Below, piece by piece: positions 1 through 8,250 of a stretch of 64,000 bases of DNA. Within the stretch, counting starts at the first letter, position 1, and each line of letters opens with the position of its first letter. A program made the translations under genes and the position numbers. The notes beneath the pieces were generated by a model, which saw only the letters and a program-made list of their open reading frames with translations, made no database searches and was not told the origin of the DNA. The DNA comes from JAITVB01 sp031553805. GTDB lineage: Bacteria; Bacteroidota; Bacteroidia; Bacteroidales; Rikenellaceae. The DNA is taken from positions 186,001 through 250,000 of the forward strand of contig JAVBLC010000005.1 in the NCBI GenBank assembly GCA_031553805.1. Reading direction: 5' to 3'.

Positions 1-43
1 CAAATGGTTGTTTGTCCCGCCTCCTCGCGTTTCCGTCGATGCC

Positions 44-640
44 TTATCTCGATTTTACTTTCGCCGCTTCGATATGGGCCCCGGGGCCAAAGCGCCAACC
101 GACCATCAATTGGAATACGGAATTTTCAGATACGCCCAACGGTGAAGTCCGCGGATTGATCGTATTGGCCCCTAAGGTATAACGGAGGCTCGAGGTAAAC
201 CTCCCGTAATCGAAACCGATCCCAAGGGCATAATTCAGGCTGAACGTCCGGCAATCCATCTTAACCGCCCCCTGTGCTGTTTCTCTTTGCGCCCGGAGCA
301 GGAAGCCGGGCTGCATGCCGGCTTGAAAGTTAAATCCGTTTACCAGGTAAAAGTTTGCCATAACAGCCACATTCAAGTAATCGAGCGACAACAAATAGTC
401 GTAGTTGGCCCCCTGCATGGCTCCCTGTTGCGAGTAGAGCAACTCTCCCTGAAGCGCAATCCATCCGGGCCATCGGTATGCCGCAAATCCGCCGCCGACA
501 AATCCGATGCGGTTTTTCTCGTCCATTCCGGTTATCGTGCTGCGATTGACCCCGGCCTTGACACCATAAGATAAACCTTGTGCAAAAGTCGTTTCTGTCA
601 CCAGGAGCAACAAAAACAGCATAAAAAACAGTTTTTTCAT
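44..640 (-). CDS. Outer-membrane beta-barrel protein (PorT-like)
   Basis: 198 aa. A clear Sec signal peptide (MKKLFFMLFLLLL..FAQ) is followed by alternating hydrophobic/polar strands, for example GLSYGVKAGVNRSTI near the mature N-terminus and a C-terminal strand FQLMVGWRFG. This is the pattern of the Bacteroidetes 'outer membrane protein beta-barrel' (PorT/OMP_b-brl_2) family, which usually runs about 180-220 aa. Probably an 8-stranded outer-membrane barrel of unknown role. It starts at ATG 640 and shares its strand with malic enzyme downstream in coordinates, but the terminator at 712-755 separates the two. The substrate or function cannot be told from sequence. Confidence 0.75.
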   Translation of the reverse strand: MKKLFFMLFLLLLVTETTFAQGLSYGVKAGVNRSTITGMDEKNRIGFVGGGFAAYRWPGWIALQGELLYSQQGAMQGANYDYLLSLDYLNVAVMANFYLVNGFNFQAGMQPGFLLRAQRETAQGAVKMDCRTFSLNYALGIGFDYGRFTSSLRYTLGANTINPRTSPLGVSENSVFQLMVGWRFGPGAHIEAAKVKSR

Positions 641-711
641 CGAGTGGGTATTTTTAATGATGACGGTATCACAAAAACGGGCTGTAGTTCTTTGGTGAAG
701 ATAATAAAAAA

Positions 712-755
712 AATGAAAAATCCCCGGGCGAAAAGATTGTCCTTCTCGCCCGGGA
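712..755 (-). terminator. Rho-independent terminator of maeB
   Basis: CCCGGGCGA (723-731) pairs with TCGCCCGGG (746-754). Read on the minus strand, a T-rich run follows the stem. It lies 25 bp past the malic enzyme stop codon. Confidence 0.8.
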
Positions 756-779
756 AGTAAACAGGTAATTTTTTGATGC

Positions 780-3098
780 TTATTTCTTCTTTTTCTTTTC
801 CAGCACGATACACTCGTCGCGGCCGGCGCAGATTTTGTCGGTCGTGGCCAGGATCGCCAGGTTGGCGATCGAGCGCACGCTGGCGTAGTCCGAAATGATG
901 TGCACCCCGGCGTTGATGCCCAGCAGTACCGGGCCTGTTACTTCAGCATTACCAAGCATTTCAACCAGCTTGTAGGAAATATTGGCAGCCGACAGGTTCG
1001 GGAAGATAAACGTGTTCACGTCGCGTTCGCCCAACTTGGTGAAGGGGAATTTTTCGAGGCGGGCGTTGGTGTCGAGGGCATAGTCGACCTTGATTTCGCC
1101 GTCGACAAGGATCTCGGGATGCTGCTCATGGAGCATCCCCACGGCACGGGCCACCTTGGCGGCCTGCTCCTCGGTATCTGTCCCGAAATTGGAATATGAC
1201 AGCATGGCGATCACCGGTTCGACCCCCAACATCTTGATAAAATTATTGGCCAGCAGCGTGATCTCAACCAATTCCTGATCGGTCGGTTCGGTGTTGACCG
1301 CCATGTCGGCGAAGAACATCGGGCCTTGCTTGGTCATCACGATCACCATAGCCGCCACCAGATCATTGGAAATACCTTTGAAGATGGCGCGGGCCGGTTC
1401 AAGGGCCTTCGTGTAACGGCGGCCGTAGCTCAGGATCACGCTGTCGACGTCGTTGCAATAGGCCATCATCAACCCAAACCAGTCTTTTTCCTTCATCCGC
1501 TTGCGGGCATCCAGCAACGAAAGGCCCTGACGGTTGAGTTTTCCGAACAGGATCTCGGCATAACGGTTCCGCCGGTCGGTTTCATCGTCGCTACGGAAAT
1601 CGAGGATCAGCTTTTCGTCGAGGTCGAGGTTGTTCTCTTTGGCCATTGCGACGAGGCGTTCGCGTTCGCCCAGCAGGATGGGGTACGTCAAGCCGTCGTG
1701 GTAGAGTTGAAGCGCGGCCTTGAGTGTATTGAGCCGTTCGGCGCCGGCAAAGAGTATCTTGCGTGGGCCTTCGGCGCGGGCCTTGTTGCGGATGGCCTGC
1801 AAGAGTTGGTTGTCACGGCCCATCCGGCGTTCGAGGTCGAAGCCATAGGCTTCCCAGTCGGTGATCTCGTGGCGGGCCACTCCCGATGCAATCGCAGCCT
1901 GGGCTACGGCAGTCGAAATATGAACGATCAGGCGAGGATCCAACGGTTTGGGGATCAGATATTCACGCCCGAACGAAATCTTACCGCCCCCATAGGCCGT
2001 GGTCACGAAATCGGGCACCGGCTCCTTGGCCAGCGCAGCGATCGCTTTCACCGCCGCAATCTTCATCTCTTCGTTGATGCAGGTCGCGCGTACATCGAGC
2101 GCACCGCGGAAAATGTACGGGAACCCGAGCACGTTGTTCACCTGGTTGGCATAGTCCGAACGGCCGGTAGCGAAGATGATGTCCTTGCGCGACTTGCGGG
2201 CCAGGTCATACGAGATTTCGGGATTGGGATTGGCCAGCGCGAAGACGATCGGGTTCTTGGCCATCGACTTGACCATGGCCGGCGTCAACACGTCGGCCAC
2301 TGAAAGGCCCAGGAATACGTCGGCGTCCTTGACCGCTTCCTCCAGCGTTTCGATCTTGCGCGAAGTGGCGAACTGCTGCTTGATCTTATTCAGGTCCGTG
2401 CGACGGGTCGACACCACGCCCTTGCTGTCGCACATCACTATGTTTTCGGGTTTTACACCGATAGAAATATAGAGTTTCGTACAGGAAACCGAAGCCGCCC
2501 CTGCCCCATTGACAACTACTTTTACTTCGCCGATCTTTTTGCCGACGATCTCCAGGGCGTTCAGGAGCGCCGCTGCAGAGATGATCGCCGTCCCGTGCTG
2601 GTCGTCGTGCATCACCGGGATCGAAAGCTCTTTCTTCAACCGCTCCTCGATTTCGAAACACTCGGGGGCCTTGATATCCTCCAGGTTAATCCCTCCGAAA
2701 GTCGGCGAAATGTTTCTTACGGTCGTAATGAACTCTTCGACGTTGGTCGTATCAACCTCGATGTCAAACACATCTATATCGGCAAACGTTTTAAACAACA
2801 ACCCCTTGCCTTCCATCACCGGTTTGCCGGCCACAGCGCCGATATGGCCCAGGCCAAGCACCGCCGTGCCGTTCGAGATCACAGCCACCAGGTTACCCTT
2901 GGCCGTGTATTTATAAGCGTCTTCGGGATTTTTTTCGATTTCAAGGCACGGTTCCGCTACCCCCGGGGAGTAAGCCAGCGCCAAGTCTTTCTGTGTGGTG
3001 TAAGGCTTGGTCGGGATCACCTCGATTTTGCCCGGTCGCCCCTCCGAGTGGTACAGCAGGGCCTCTTCTCTCTTGCTCTTTGCCTGGTTATTTTTCAT
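780..3098 (-). CDS. maeB: NADP-dependent malic enzyme with phosphotransacetylase-like C-terminal domain
   Basis: 772 aa, the usual length of the MaeB class. Residues about 20-150 form the malic N-terminal domain (TKPYTTQKDLALAYSPGVAE). About 160-400 form the NAD(P)-binding domain (VVVNGAGAASVSCTKLYI; ALANPNPEISYD). About 430-765 form the phosphate acetyl/butyryltransferase-like domain (FAGAERLNTLKAALQL; GINAGVHIISDYASVRSI). In the MaeB family this enzyme oxidatively decarboxylates malate to pyruvate with NADP+, and the PTA-like domain is regulatory and generally not catalytic. The C-terminal lysine run is unusual but compatible. It is monocistronic, with its own terminator. Start ATG 3098. 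Confidence 0.95.
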   Translation of the reverse strand: MKNNQAKSKREEALLYHSEGRPGKIEVIPTKPYTTQKDLALAYSPGVAEPCLEIEKNPEDAYKYTAKGNLVAVISNGTAVLGLGHIGAVAGKPVMEGKGLLFKTFADIDVFDIEVDTTNVEEFITTVRNISPTFGGINLEDIKAPECFEIEERLKKELSIPVMHDDQHGTAIISAAALLNALEIVGKKIGEVKVVVNGAGAASVSCTKLYISIGVKPENIVMCDSKGVVSTRRTDLNKIKQQFATSRKIETLEEAVKDADVFLGLSVADVLTPAMVKSMAKNPIVFALANPNPEISYDLARKSRKDIIFATGRSDYANQVNNVLGFPYIFRGALDVRATCINEEMKIAAVKAIAALAKEPVPDFVTTAYGGGKISFGREYLIPKPLDPRLIVHISTAVAQAAIASGVARHEITDWEAYGFDLERRMGRDNQLLQAIRNKARAEGPRKILFAGAERLNTLKAALQLYHDGLTYPILLGERERLVAMAKENNLDLDEKLILDFRSDDETDRRNRYAEILFGKLNRQGLSLLDARKRMKEKDWFGLMMAYCNDVDSVILSYGRRYTKALEPARAIFKGISNDLVAAMVIVMTKQGPMFFADMAVNTEPTDQELVEITLLANNFIKMLGVEPVIAMLSYSNFGTDTEEQAAKVARAVGMLHEQHPEILVDGEIKVDYALDTNARLEKFPFTKLGERDVNTFIFPNLSAANISYKLVEMLGNAEVTGPVLLGINAGVHIISDYASVRSIANLAILATTDKICAGRDECIVLEKKKKK

Positions 3099-3125
3099 GG
3101 TTAGTTGGGTTTTTCAAAAACGAAA

Positions 3126-3159
3126 TTGTGTAAAAGTAGCATTATTATTTCTATTTTTG
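3126..3159 (+). promoter_or_regulatory. Bacteroidetes-type promoter for the HsdR-N domain gene
   Basis: TTG at 3126-3128, then a 23-bp spacer, then TATTTTTG at 3152-3159. This matches the TAnnTTTG -7 consensus and sits about 40 bp before ATG 3199. It also argues against reading the gene from start codons further upstream. Confidence 0.55.
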
Positions 3160-3198
3160 TTCGGTCATCAGGCAATTTATTTTGTTATAAACGTAACA

Positions 3199-3654
3199 AT
3201 GAGCTATAAGGATAAACTAAACCTACCAGAATTAAACATCCACTGCCGGACGGCGGCCGGGCGCGAAGAGGTTTGGGACGCTATCCGGAAACGCTGGCTC
3301 GTGCTCACGCCCGAGGAGTGGGTACGGCAGTCGTTCATCGGATTCCTGTGTACCTACCGGGGAGCAGATCCGATGCTCGTGCGGCAGGAACTCCCGCTAT
3401 CGCTCCACGAAACAGCCCGCCGCGCGGACATCGTCGTCTTTTCACGCGAAGGGCTTCCCCGGATGGTGGTCGAGTGCAAGGAACCCCGCGTCAAGATCAC
3501 ACACGAGGTTTTGGAACAGGTAGCCGGATACAACGCCGTCCTACAAGTACCCTGGGTAGTAGTCACCAACGGACTCTCGCACTACTGCTTCCAATTCGAC
3601 CCCGAAAACAAAATCTACCGCAAAACCGACAACATCCCAAACCTCGGCGGATGA
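3199..3654 (+). CDS. Type I restriction HsdR N-terminal-like PD-(D/E)XK domain protein
   Basis: 151 aa. The single domain resembles HSDR_N_2. The nuclease signature is visible: RADIVVF supplies the Asp, MVVECKEP gives the E-x-K, and LEQVAGYN gives the conserved Gln, as in RecB/HsdR-type nucleases. No helicase, methylase or specificity subunit is present, so it is not a complete type I R-M system. Stand-alone copies are common in Bacteroidetes and their role is unknown. The start was set to ATG 3199 (MSYKDKLNLPELN), which lies just after the promoter at 3152-3159. A longer reading from 3007 would run through the malic enzyme start and its promoter region. Confidence 0.8.
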   Translation: MSYKDKLNLPELNIHCRTAAGREEVWDAIRKRWLVLTPEEWVRQSFIGFLCTYRGADPMLVRQELPLSLHETARRADIVVFSREGLPRMVVECKEPRVKITHEVLEQVAGYNAVLQVPWVVVTNGLSHYCFQFDPENKIYRKTDNIPNLGG

Positions 3655-3675
3655 TTCATAGTAGCGGCTCTGACT

Positions 3676-3918
3676 GGCACTTTTTGCAAAAAATGCCTCA
3701 AAAACTTTACTGGAAAGCTGCGCTTTCCTTGACTTACTTTACTCAGCCTTAAAAAAGGTTTTAGAGAAGAGGATTCTTCTCCTGTAGCACATCGAGATCT
3801 CGATCGTTGCGTTGAAGAGGAGTACTCTTCTCTAAAATCTTTACTAAAACTACGCAAGGGAGGTCAAGGGATACGCAGTATCCCAGTAAAATTTTTGGTG
3901 CTGCTTTTTATAAAAAGC
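3676..3918. repeat. Long imperfect fold-back of nested hairpins
   Basis: The intergenic region between two convergent genes is one imperfect inverted repeat centred near 3800. The left arm (about 3690-3781) matches the reverse complement of the right arm (about 3815-3905). Each arm also carries its own small hairpins: GGCA..TGCC 3676-3697, GGAAAGC/GCTTTCC 3712-3728, GAGAAGA/TCTTCTC 3764-3781, ATCGAG/CTCGAT 3791-3804, GAAGAG/CTCTTC 3814-3830, GGGATAC/GTATCCC 3858-3874 and GCTTTTTA/TAAAAAGC 3903-3918. The outermost hairpins could act as terminators for the flanking genes. No coding capacity is evident. Confidence 0.6.
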
Positions 3919-3945
3919 GGCGGCCGAAGCCGGCAGCACGAACCA

Positions 3946-4206
3946 TCACTTACAAGTGGTGTCGGGTGAGGCGCTGCAGGTGCCGCAGTCGATGCCTTCG
4001 CAATCAAGCGGCACACCGCGCAGCTCAGCGTCGTGTTCGAGGATTATCTCCTTAGCGCAGCGGATGCCGCGTTTTTTCATTTCGGGGTTTTCTCCGATTT
4101 CCGAGCGCAGGGGGTGTCCTTTGATCCATTGCGTGAGCGAAAAGCCCACGATGAAAATCAACACTGCCGCCACAGTCACCAGAAATACCAACAGCCAAGC
4201 CGCCAT
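3946..4206 (-). CDS. Small single-pass membrane protein with Cys-rich tail
   Basis: 86 aa. One N-terminal transmembrane segment (about residues 3-25) is followed by a charged stretch (KGHPLRSEIGENPEMKKRG) and a cysteine-rich tail (DCEGIDCGTCSASPDTTC). I do not recognise a named family. The clustered cysteines could bind metal or form disulfides. It lies 43 bp past the stop end of the acyl-CoA ligase frame on the same strand, so the two may be co-transcribed. Its last codons resemble the end of the gene at 8251 (TTCK versus TTCE), and a hairpin element lies just beyond both. Confidence 0.6.
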   Translation of the reverse strand: MAAWLLVFLVTVAAVLIFIVGFSLTQWIKGHPLRSEIGENPEMKKRGIRCAKEIILEHDAELRGVPLDCEGIDCGTCSASPDTTCK

Positions 4207-4249
4207 CTTTTAAGTATTAGATCTATTTTCTTTAAACGTATAGCAATTC

Positions 4250-5908
4250 TTAAACCGTATACAAATACCGTCGGATGCTCTTCTTGGGCGTCTTCTCAAA
4301 TTCATGGGGATAGAGAATGATCTCGGCGATGCGTTCGTAAGCGCCGACCGTCTTGTTGAGTTCCTCTTTGTTTTTTTCCATGACCTCTTTGAGTTGGTTC
4401 TGGGTGATGCCGAAAGCGTCCATCTGGTCGTAATCGGGGTAAACGAGCGCCATGAGCTTGTTGTCGCGCTGCACGACCAGGCTCTCCATCACACAATACA
4501 TATTGTTGAGTTTCGACTCGATCTCTTCCGGATAGATGTTCTGGCCGTTCGAGGAGAGGATCATCGACTTCGACCGTCCGCGAATATAGAGGTTATTGTC
4601 TTCGTCGAGCGTGCCGATGTCGCCGGTGTGGAGCCAGCCGTCGACGAGGGCGTCGCGGGTGGCCGCCTCGTTTTTGTAATAGCCTGCCATCACGTTTTCG
4701 CCGCGCACGAGGATTTCGCCCGGAACACTCTTCGGGTCGGGCGAGTCGATACGCGCCTCCATATAGCCCGGCAGGACCCGGCCACACGAGGTGCCCACGA
4801 ACGTGTCCCACTTGCGGAACGAAATCAGCGGGGCGCATTCGGTCATCCCGTAACCCACCGTGAACCGGAAGCCGATCTTTTTCAGAAATTCCTCAACCTC
4901 GTCGTTGAGTGGCGCACCGCCGATGACCACCTGGTCGAATTCGCCGCCAAAGGCTTCGTCGAGCTTTTCTCGGATTTTCCCATAGACGATCTCGTCTACG
5001 AAAGGAAGTTTGAGGGCGAACTTCACGAGGCCCTTATCCAGCATCGGCAGGATTTGTTTCTTATAGATCTTTTCGACGATCAGCGGCACGCAAATGACGA
5101 TATAGGGTTTTACCCGGCCCAACGCTTCGACCAGCACCTTGGGCGAAGGCATCTTTCCGAGCAACGTAATGTGAACCCCGACGGCCAGCGGATAAAGGAA
5201 ATCGAACATACACCCGTAGGCGTGGGCCAGCGGCAGGAACGACAGCCCGCGGCTGCCCGGGAAATAGATCTGTTCGGCGATGGCGAAGCGAATGTTGCCG
5301 GCCAGGTTGTTGCCGGTGATCATCACCCCCTTGCTGAAACCGGTGGTGCCCGACGTGTAGTTGAGCACCGCCATTTCGGTATTCGGTATTTCAGGATAAA
5401 CGACCTGTTCAGGTCCGAAGCCACCAGGAAATTTTTCACCGAACATCCGGTCGACGTCATGGCACACTTTGGTGACGTGGTCGCCTTTGCGCTCATAGAG
5501 GCAGCGGAAGTCGATCAACGAGAATGCCGCCCGGACATTCTCGATTTTCTTCGGTTCGATCAGATCCCAGTGCTGCTCGCCGACAAAGAAGAGTACGGCG
5601 TCGGAGTGGTTGACGATGTGGTGCACGTCGTTCGCGTTGAAGTCCTGCAGGATGGGCACGATCACCGCCCCATAGCTGACGGCGGCCATGAAAGTGATGC
5701 ACCAACGGGTATTGTTGCGCCCGATCAGGGCGATCTTGTCGCCTCGCTTAACTTTACCCGCTTCGAAAATGATATGCAATCTGGCGATCTCAGCCGCCAT
5801 CTCACCATACGAAAAACGATCTTCCTTGAAATAATCGCTCAGCGCCGGGCGCTCCCAGTTCTCCCGAAAGCTCCGTTCGAATGACCGGATGAAACTTTCC
5901 TGTATCAT
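4250..5908 (-). CDS. Long-chain fatty acid--CoA ligase (AMP-binding)
   Basis: 552 aa. An adenylate-forming (ANL) enzyme that activates a carboxylic acid to acyl-AMP and then acyl-CoA. The P-loop LNYTSGTTGFSKGVMITG is at about residues 180-197, FTVGYGMTECAP is the A5 motif near 330, and GWLHTGDIGTLDEDNNLYI then GRSKSMILSSNGQNIYPEE give the A7-A8 region. The C-terminal lysine domain is present (KTPKKSIRRYLY). The family (FadD/AMP-binding, COG1022-like) fits fatty acid activation at the membrane, but the acid specificity cannot be read. Start ATG 5908. A TACTTTTG element lies just upstream at 5928-5935 (minus). Confidence 0.85.
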   Translation of the reverse strand: MIQESFIRSFERSFRENWERPALSDYFKEDRFSYGEMAAEIARLHIIFEAGKVKRGDKIALIGRNNTRWCITFMAAVSYGAVIVPILQDFNANDVHHIVNHSDAVLFFVGEQHWDLIEPKKIENVRAAFSLIDFRCLYERKGDHVTKVCHDVDRMFGEKFPGGFGPEQVVYPEIPNTEMAVLNYTSGTTGFSKGVMITGNNLAGNIRFAIAEQIYFPGSRGLSFLPLAHAYGCMFDFLYPLAVGVHITLLGKMPSPKVLVEALGRVKPYIVICVPLIVEKIYKKQILPMLDKGLVKFALKLPFVDEIVYGKIREKLDEAFGGEFDQVVIGGAPLNDEVEEFLKKIGFRFTVGYGMTECAPLISFRKWDTFVGTSCGRVLPGYMEARIDSPDPKSVPGEILVRGENVMAGYYKNEAATRDALVDGWLHTGDIGTLDEDNNLYIRGRSKSMILSSNGQNIYPEEIESKLNNMYCVMESLVVQRDNKLMALVYPDYDQMDAFGITQNQLKEVMEKNKEELNKTVGAYERIAEIILYPHEFEKTPKKSIRRYLYTV

Positions 5909-5927
5909 AACTTAAAAAATAGGATCG

Positions 5928-5935
5928 CAAAAGTA
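5928..5935 (-). promoter_or_regulatory. -7 element upstream of the acyl-CoA ligase
   Basis: TACTTTTG on the minus strand fits TAnnTTTG and lies 20 bp before the ATG. No good -33 element is visible. The rest of the 5909-6246 divergent intergenic region is AT-rich with no coding signal. Confidence 0.4.
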
Positions 5936-6172
5936 ATGAAAGATACGACATCTTTTTGGAATAAAAAAAACAACTCCCTCCGTGTGATGTGTTTATCCTC
6001 GCTACATTATTAAATTTGAGGCCTGGCGGCGGTTTCCATGCAAAAACCTTTGCTTCTAGACCGCATTTTCTGTAAAAATCCTTAAAAAATGGCACTATAA
6101 TTGTACTGCATTGATCAATAGCCACTTAGGCTATATGATTCACTGGCGTGATGTTCTTTTGAATCGATTTAA

Positions 6173-6204
6173 TTGTGTAAAAAGATTAAAATCTACTATA
6201 TTTG
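6173..6204 (+). promoter_or_regulatory. Promoter of the ROK regulator
   Basis: TTG at 6173-6175, a 21-bp spacer, and TATATTTG at 6197-6204. This is a good Bacteroidetes sigma-ABfr-type promoter, about 40 bp before ATG 6247. Confidence 0.65.
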
Positions 6205-6246
6205 TGGAATAATCTGTGAGTGATATGTGTGACCAAAAAAACAAAA

Positions 6247-7476
6247 ATGAAAACAATTGCGTATTACCTGAATGATTTCAGTAAAAATCCGCTTCGGGGC
6301 GTACAGCAAAAAAGCCTGCTTTATAAGCGGAAGATCATCACCTTTCTTGCTGTAAACGAAGCTTGTACGCTATCTGACCTGGCAGCCGAACTCAACACCA
6401 GCATCCCCACGGTGACCAAATTTGTTTTCGAATTAATTGAGGACAAGATCATTGTCGATTACGGCAAGATCGAAACCAGTGGGGGCCGGCGGCCCAATCT
6501 CTATGGCCTGGCCCAATCGTCGATCTACTTTGCAGGGATCGATGTATGTCACCACCACATCAGTTTTGTGGTGACTGACCTGAAAAACAATGTGATCGAC
6601 ATCAAAAGCTATGAGCCTTTTGAGTTGACCAACACCCAGCCTTGCCTGGACGAACTCTGCGAGAGGATCAGCAACTACATCAAGAGTGTCGATGTCGATC
6701 CGTCGAAAATCCTGGGCATCGGCGTGAGCCTCTCGGGGCGCATCAACTCCAACACCGGCTACAGCTACCATTATTTCAACTTCACCGAACGTTCGCTGAG
6801 CGAGATCATTGAAAAGCGAACGGGGCTCCGTGTATTGGTGGAGAACGATACCCGGGCGAGTTGTTATGCCGAGTATGCCAACCTCGAAGCCGAAGGGGCG
6901 TCGAACATGATCTACCTCTACCTCTCCTACGGGCTGGCTGCCGGCATCATTATCGACGGCAAACTCTACTACGGGAAATCGGGTTTTGCCGGCGAATTCG
7001 GCCACATTCCGCTCTTCGACAACGACATCATCTGCCAGTGCGGCAAGAAAGGGTGCCTCGAAACCGAGGTATCCGGCATCGCCCTCGAACGGATCATGGA
7101 AGAGCGCATCCGGGCCGGATACACGACGATCCTCTCGAAACGCTACGAGCAGGGCGAACCGATCTATGCCAAGGACATCATCGAAGCGGCCAAGAACGAC
7201 GACGTGCTTTCGATCGAACTGATCGAGGAGATGGCGGAAAAGGCGGGCCGCGCGATCGCCATCCTGCTTAACATCTTCAATCCTGAACTGTTCATCGTTG
7301 GCGGTATGCTGGCCGGGGCGGGCGACTACCTGATGCTGCCGATCAAATCGGCGGTCAACAAGTACGCCACCAACCTCGTGCACAGCGACACCCGGTTCAG
7401 CCTTTCGAAGCTGGGTGACGATGCCGGGCTGTTTGGCGTGGCGATGCTGATCCGAAAGAAGATACTCAGCCTCTGA
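6247..7476 (+). CDS. ROK-family transcriptional regulator
   Basis: 409 aa. An N-terminal winged helix-turn-helix (about residues 20-80: CTLSDLAAELNTSIPTVTKF) is followed by a ROK sugar-kinase-like fold. The zinc-binding ROK motif is complete: EFGHIPL, then CQCGKKGCLETE with the Cys triad. The glycine-rich GLAAGIIIDGKL segment is present. The family includes NagC/XylR/Mlc-type repressors that respond to sugars or phosphosugars. The neighbours are not sugar catabolic genes, so its targets are probably elsewhere or itself. I chose ATG 6247 (MKTIAYYLND) over GTG 6220 because the promoter's expected start site lies close to 6212. Confidence 0.88.
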   Translation: MKTIAYYLNDFSKNPLRGVQQKSLLYKRKIITFLAVNEACTLSDLAAELNTSIPTVTKFVFELIEDKIIVDYGKIETSGGRRPNLYGLAQSSIYFAGIDVCHHHISFVVTDLKNNVIDIKSYEPFELTNTQPCLDELCERISNYIKSVDVDPSKILGIGVSLSGRINSNTGYSYHYFNFTERSLSEIIEKRTGLRVLVENDTRASCYAEYANLEAEGASNMIYLYLSYGLAAGIIIDGKLYYGKSGFAGEFGHIPLFDNDIICQCGKKGCLETEVSGIALERIMEERIRAGYTTILSKRYEQGEPIYAKDIIEAAKNDDVLSIELIEEMAEKAGRAIAILLNIFNPELFIVGGMLAGAGDYLMLPIKSAVNKYATNLVHSDTRFSLSKLGDDAGLFGVAMLIRKKILSL

Positions 7477-7494
7477 TCTGTTACTCGTGACAAT

Positions 7495-7534
7495 GAAAGG
7501 AGGTTTTTTCAACAGAAAAATCTCCTTTCTTTTC
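7495..7534 (+). terminator. Terminator after the ROK gene
   Basis: GAAAGGAG..TTTTT pairs with AAAAA..CTCCTTTC across a CAACAG-type loop, followed by a T-rich tail. It begins 18 bp after the stop codon. Confidence 0.7.
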
Positions 7535-7629
7535 AGAATTCAAGGCAGGTTGGTCATGGTCGTTTCCCAAATCGTTTTTTATTGATATATTTGGAGTGTT
7601 CCCAATACAATAAATAAATACATACAACT

Positions 7630-8169
7630 ATGACTGTATTGACCGGAAAATTGCTGCGCCTGCGTGCCCTCGAGCCCGAAGACCTCGAATTCCTCTACCG
7701 GTGGGAAAATGATCCCGACCTGTGGGGCATCAGCCACACCCTGGCGCCTTTCTCGCGCCACATCCTCAAACAATTCATCGAAAACCAGGCCCTCGATATT
7801 TACCAAACCCACCAGAGCCGGTTCATCATCGAATCGATCATCGACGGCGCCGTCGTCGGAGCCATCGACCTTTTTGAATTCGACCCTTACCAGGAACGCG
7901 CCGGCATCGGTATCCTCATTTACGACCCCGCCGACCGTTGCAAAGGCTACGCCCGCGAAGCCGTCAAAAAACTTTGTGAATACTGCTTCGAAATCCTCGG
8001 TATGCGCCAAGTATGGTGTAACATCGGGGCCAACAACATCTCCAGTATCGCCCTCTTCGAAGAGTGCGGATTTGTCCGCTGCGGCGTCAAAAAAGAATGG
8101 CTCCGTACCCGCCAGGGACAACTCGACGAATACATGTACCAACGCCTAAACCCCAACAAAAGATTCTAA
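7630..8169 (+). CDS. GNAT-family N-acetyltransferase (SpeG/RimJ type)
   Basis: 179 aa, the normal length for this family. It begins LRLRALEPEDLEFLYRWEND, the standard opening of Acetyltransf_3 GNATs. It contains a GIGILIYDPADRCKGYAREAV acetyl-CoA-binding loop (Q/R-x-x-G-x-G/A, here RCKGYA) and ends with the IGANNISSIALFEECGFV alpha4/beta5 region. Substrate candidates from the family are spermidine or protein N-termini, and sequence does not decide between them. ATG 7630. It is followed by the strong palindrome at 8201-8229. Confidence 0.85.
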   Translation: MTVLTGKLLRLRALEPEDLEFLYRWENDPDLWGISHTLAPFSRHILKQFIENQALDIYQTHQSRFIIESIIDGAVVGAIDLFEFDPYQERAGIGILIYDPADRCKGYAREAVKKLCEYCFEILGMRQVWCNIGANNISSIALFEECGFVRCGVKKEWLRTRQGQLDEYMYQRLNPNKRF

Positions 8170-8188
8170 ACCCCGGCGACTGGTTCGT

Positions 8189-8249
8189 GGTGCTTGCATC
8201 GACTGCCGCTTTTTAAAAAAGCGGCAGTCGGAGGCGGACTCAAAGCACC
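8189..8249. terminator. Bidirectional terminator / dispersed hairpin element
   Basis: GACTGCCGCTTTTT / AAAAAAGCGGCAGTC forms a near-perfect palindrome at 8201-8229, nested inside an outer stem GGTGCTT (8189-8195) / AAGCACC (8243-8249). It serves the two convergent genes on either side. It resembles the element at 3897-3945. Confidence 0.75.
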
Positions 8250-8250
8250 G

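Noticed and set aside
3007..3198. N-terminal extension of the PD-(D/E)XK gene into the malic enzyme region
   Set aside because: It would overlap the malic enzyme start and cross the promoter at 3152-3159. ATG 3199 gives the family-like N-terminus.
3199..3654. Type I restriction-modification system
   Set aside because: Only an HsdR-N-like domain exists. HsdM, HsdS and the helicase are missing.
3676..3918. CRISPR array or retron msr/msd
   Set aside because: Hairpins differ from one another and there are no equal spacers. No Cas genes and no reverse transcriptase are nearby.
4304..5884. 526-codon frame antisense to the acyl-CoA ligase
   Set aside because: Shadow frame. The minus-strand gene has complete ANL motifs.
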